Source of the DNA: an uncultured Dorea sp. | Lineage (GTDB): Bacteria > Bacillota > Clostridia > Lachnospirales > Lachnospiraceae | Assembly: GCA_948602995.1 (NCBI GenBank) | Contig: CAPEBR010000061.1 | Span: forward strand, 1 to 13,577 | Direction: 5' to 3' | DNA: 13,577 bases | Shown here: in pieces, positions 13,562 to 13,577 of the stretch | Layout of the letters: every line of letters starts with the position of its first letter | How positions within the stretch are numbered: the first letter of the stretch is position 1 | Program-made: the position numbers and the translations under genes | Notes under the pieces: model-generated | Seen by the model: the letters and a program-made list of their open reading frames with translations, nothing else | Told to the model about the DNA's origin: nothing | Databases searched by the model: none

Positions 13562-13577
13562 ATTCTCTTTGTTACAA

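Overview
The window looks like a chromosomal segment from a gut-type clostridium of the Lachnospiraceae (Blautia/Dorea/Clostridium scindens-like). This rests on protein style, strong AAGGAG/GAGGAGG ribosome binding sites, sigma-A-type promoters, tRNA genes without an encoded CCA, and dense small palindromic repeats. The assignment is inference from recognition; no search was run.

Layout. Nearly everything is on the minus strand. At the left edge (1-119) is a strong A-tract-backed promoter and leader that should feed an rRNA operon lying just outside the window. Behind it is tRNA-Ser(GGA) with its own promoter, a 124-bp multi-hairpin repeat, and a two-gene membrane pair: a DUF2752 protein (1941-2402) and a zinc-ribbon/CD225 protein (629-1924). 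tRNA-Ser(UGA), with a clear promoter and terminator, lies just upstream of that pair. A 160-bp concentric palindrome (MITE-like) separates it from the main gene block.

The main block (2887-9863, minus) reads in order of transcription: galM, tsaE, tsaB, a threonine-aldolase-family enzyme, rimI, a small Cys-rich protein, rnz (RNase Z), tsaD, ispD. tsaE, tsaB and tsaD are three of the four bacterial t6A37 tRNA-modification genes; the fourth (tsaC/sua5) is not here. rnz matures the 3' ends of CCA-less tRNAs such as the two serine tRNAs in this window. The block is therefore largely a tRNA-maturation and translation operon, with one isoprenoid gene (ispD) and an upstream sugar epimerase. Short MITE-like copies fill the rnz-tsaD gap and form the 3' end of ispD.

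On the right, a CPBP-family membrane protease (10188-11171, plus strand, visibly AT-richer) stands alone, divergent from galM across a second, inverted copy of the multi-hairpin repeat. It converges on a HelD-type RNA polymerase recycling helicase (11443-13488, minus), whose promoter region holds two short inverted repeats.

I found no clear undescribed gene system. The best new signal is in the repeats. The two copies of the multi-hairpin element differ at about eight positions; two of these form a compensatory base-pair change and the other six lie in loops or linkers. A second family of nested palindromes supplies the end of one coding sequence and lies directly against the stop codon of another.
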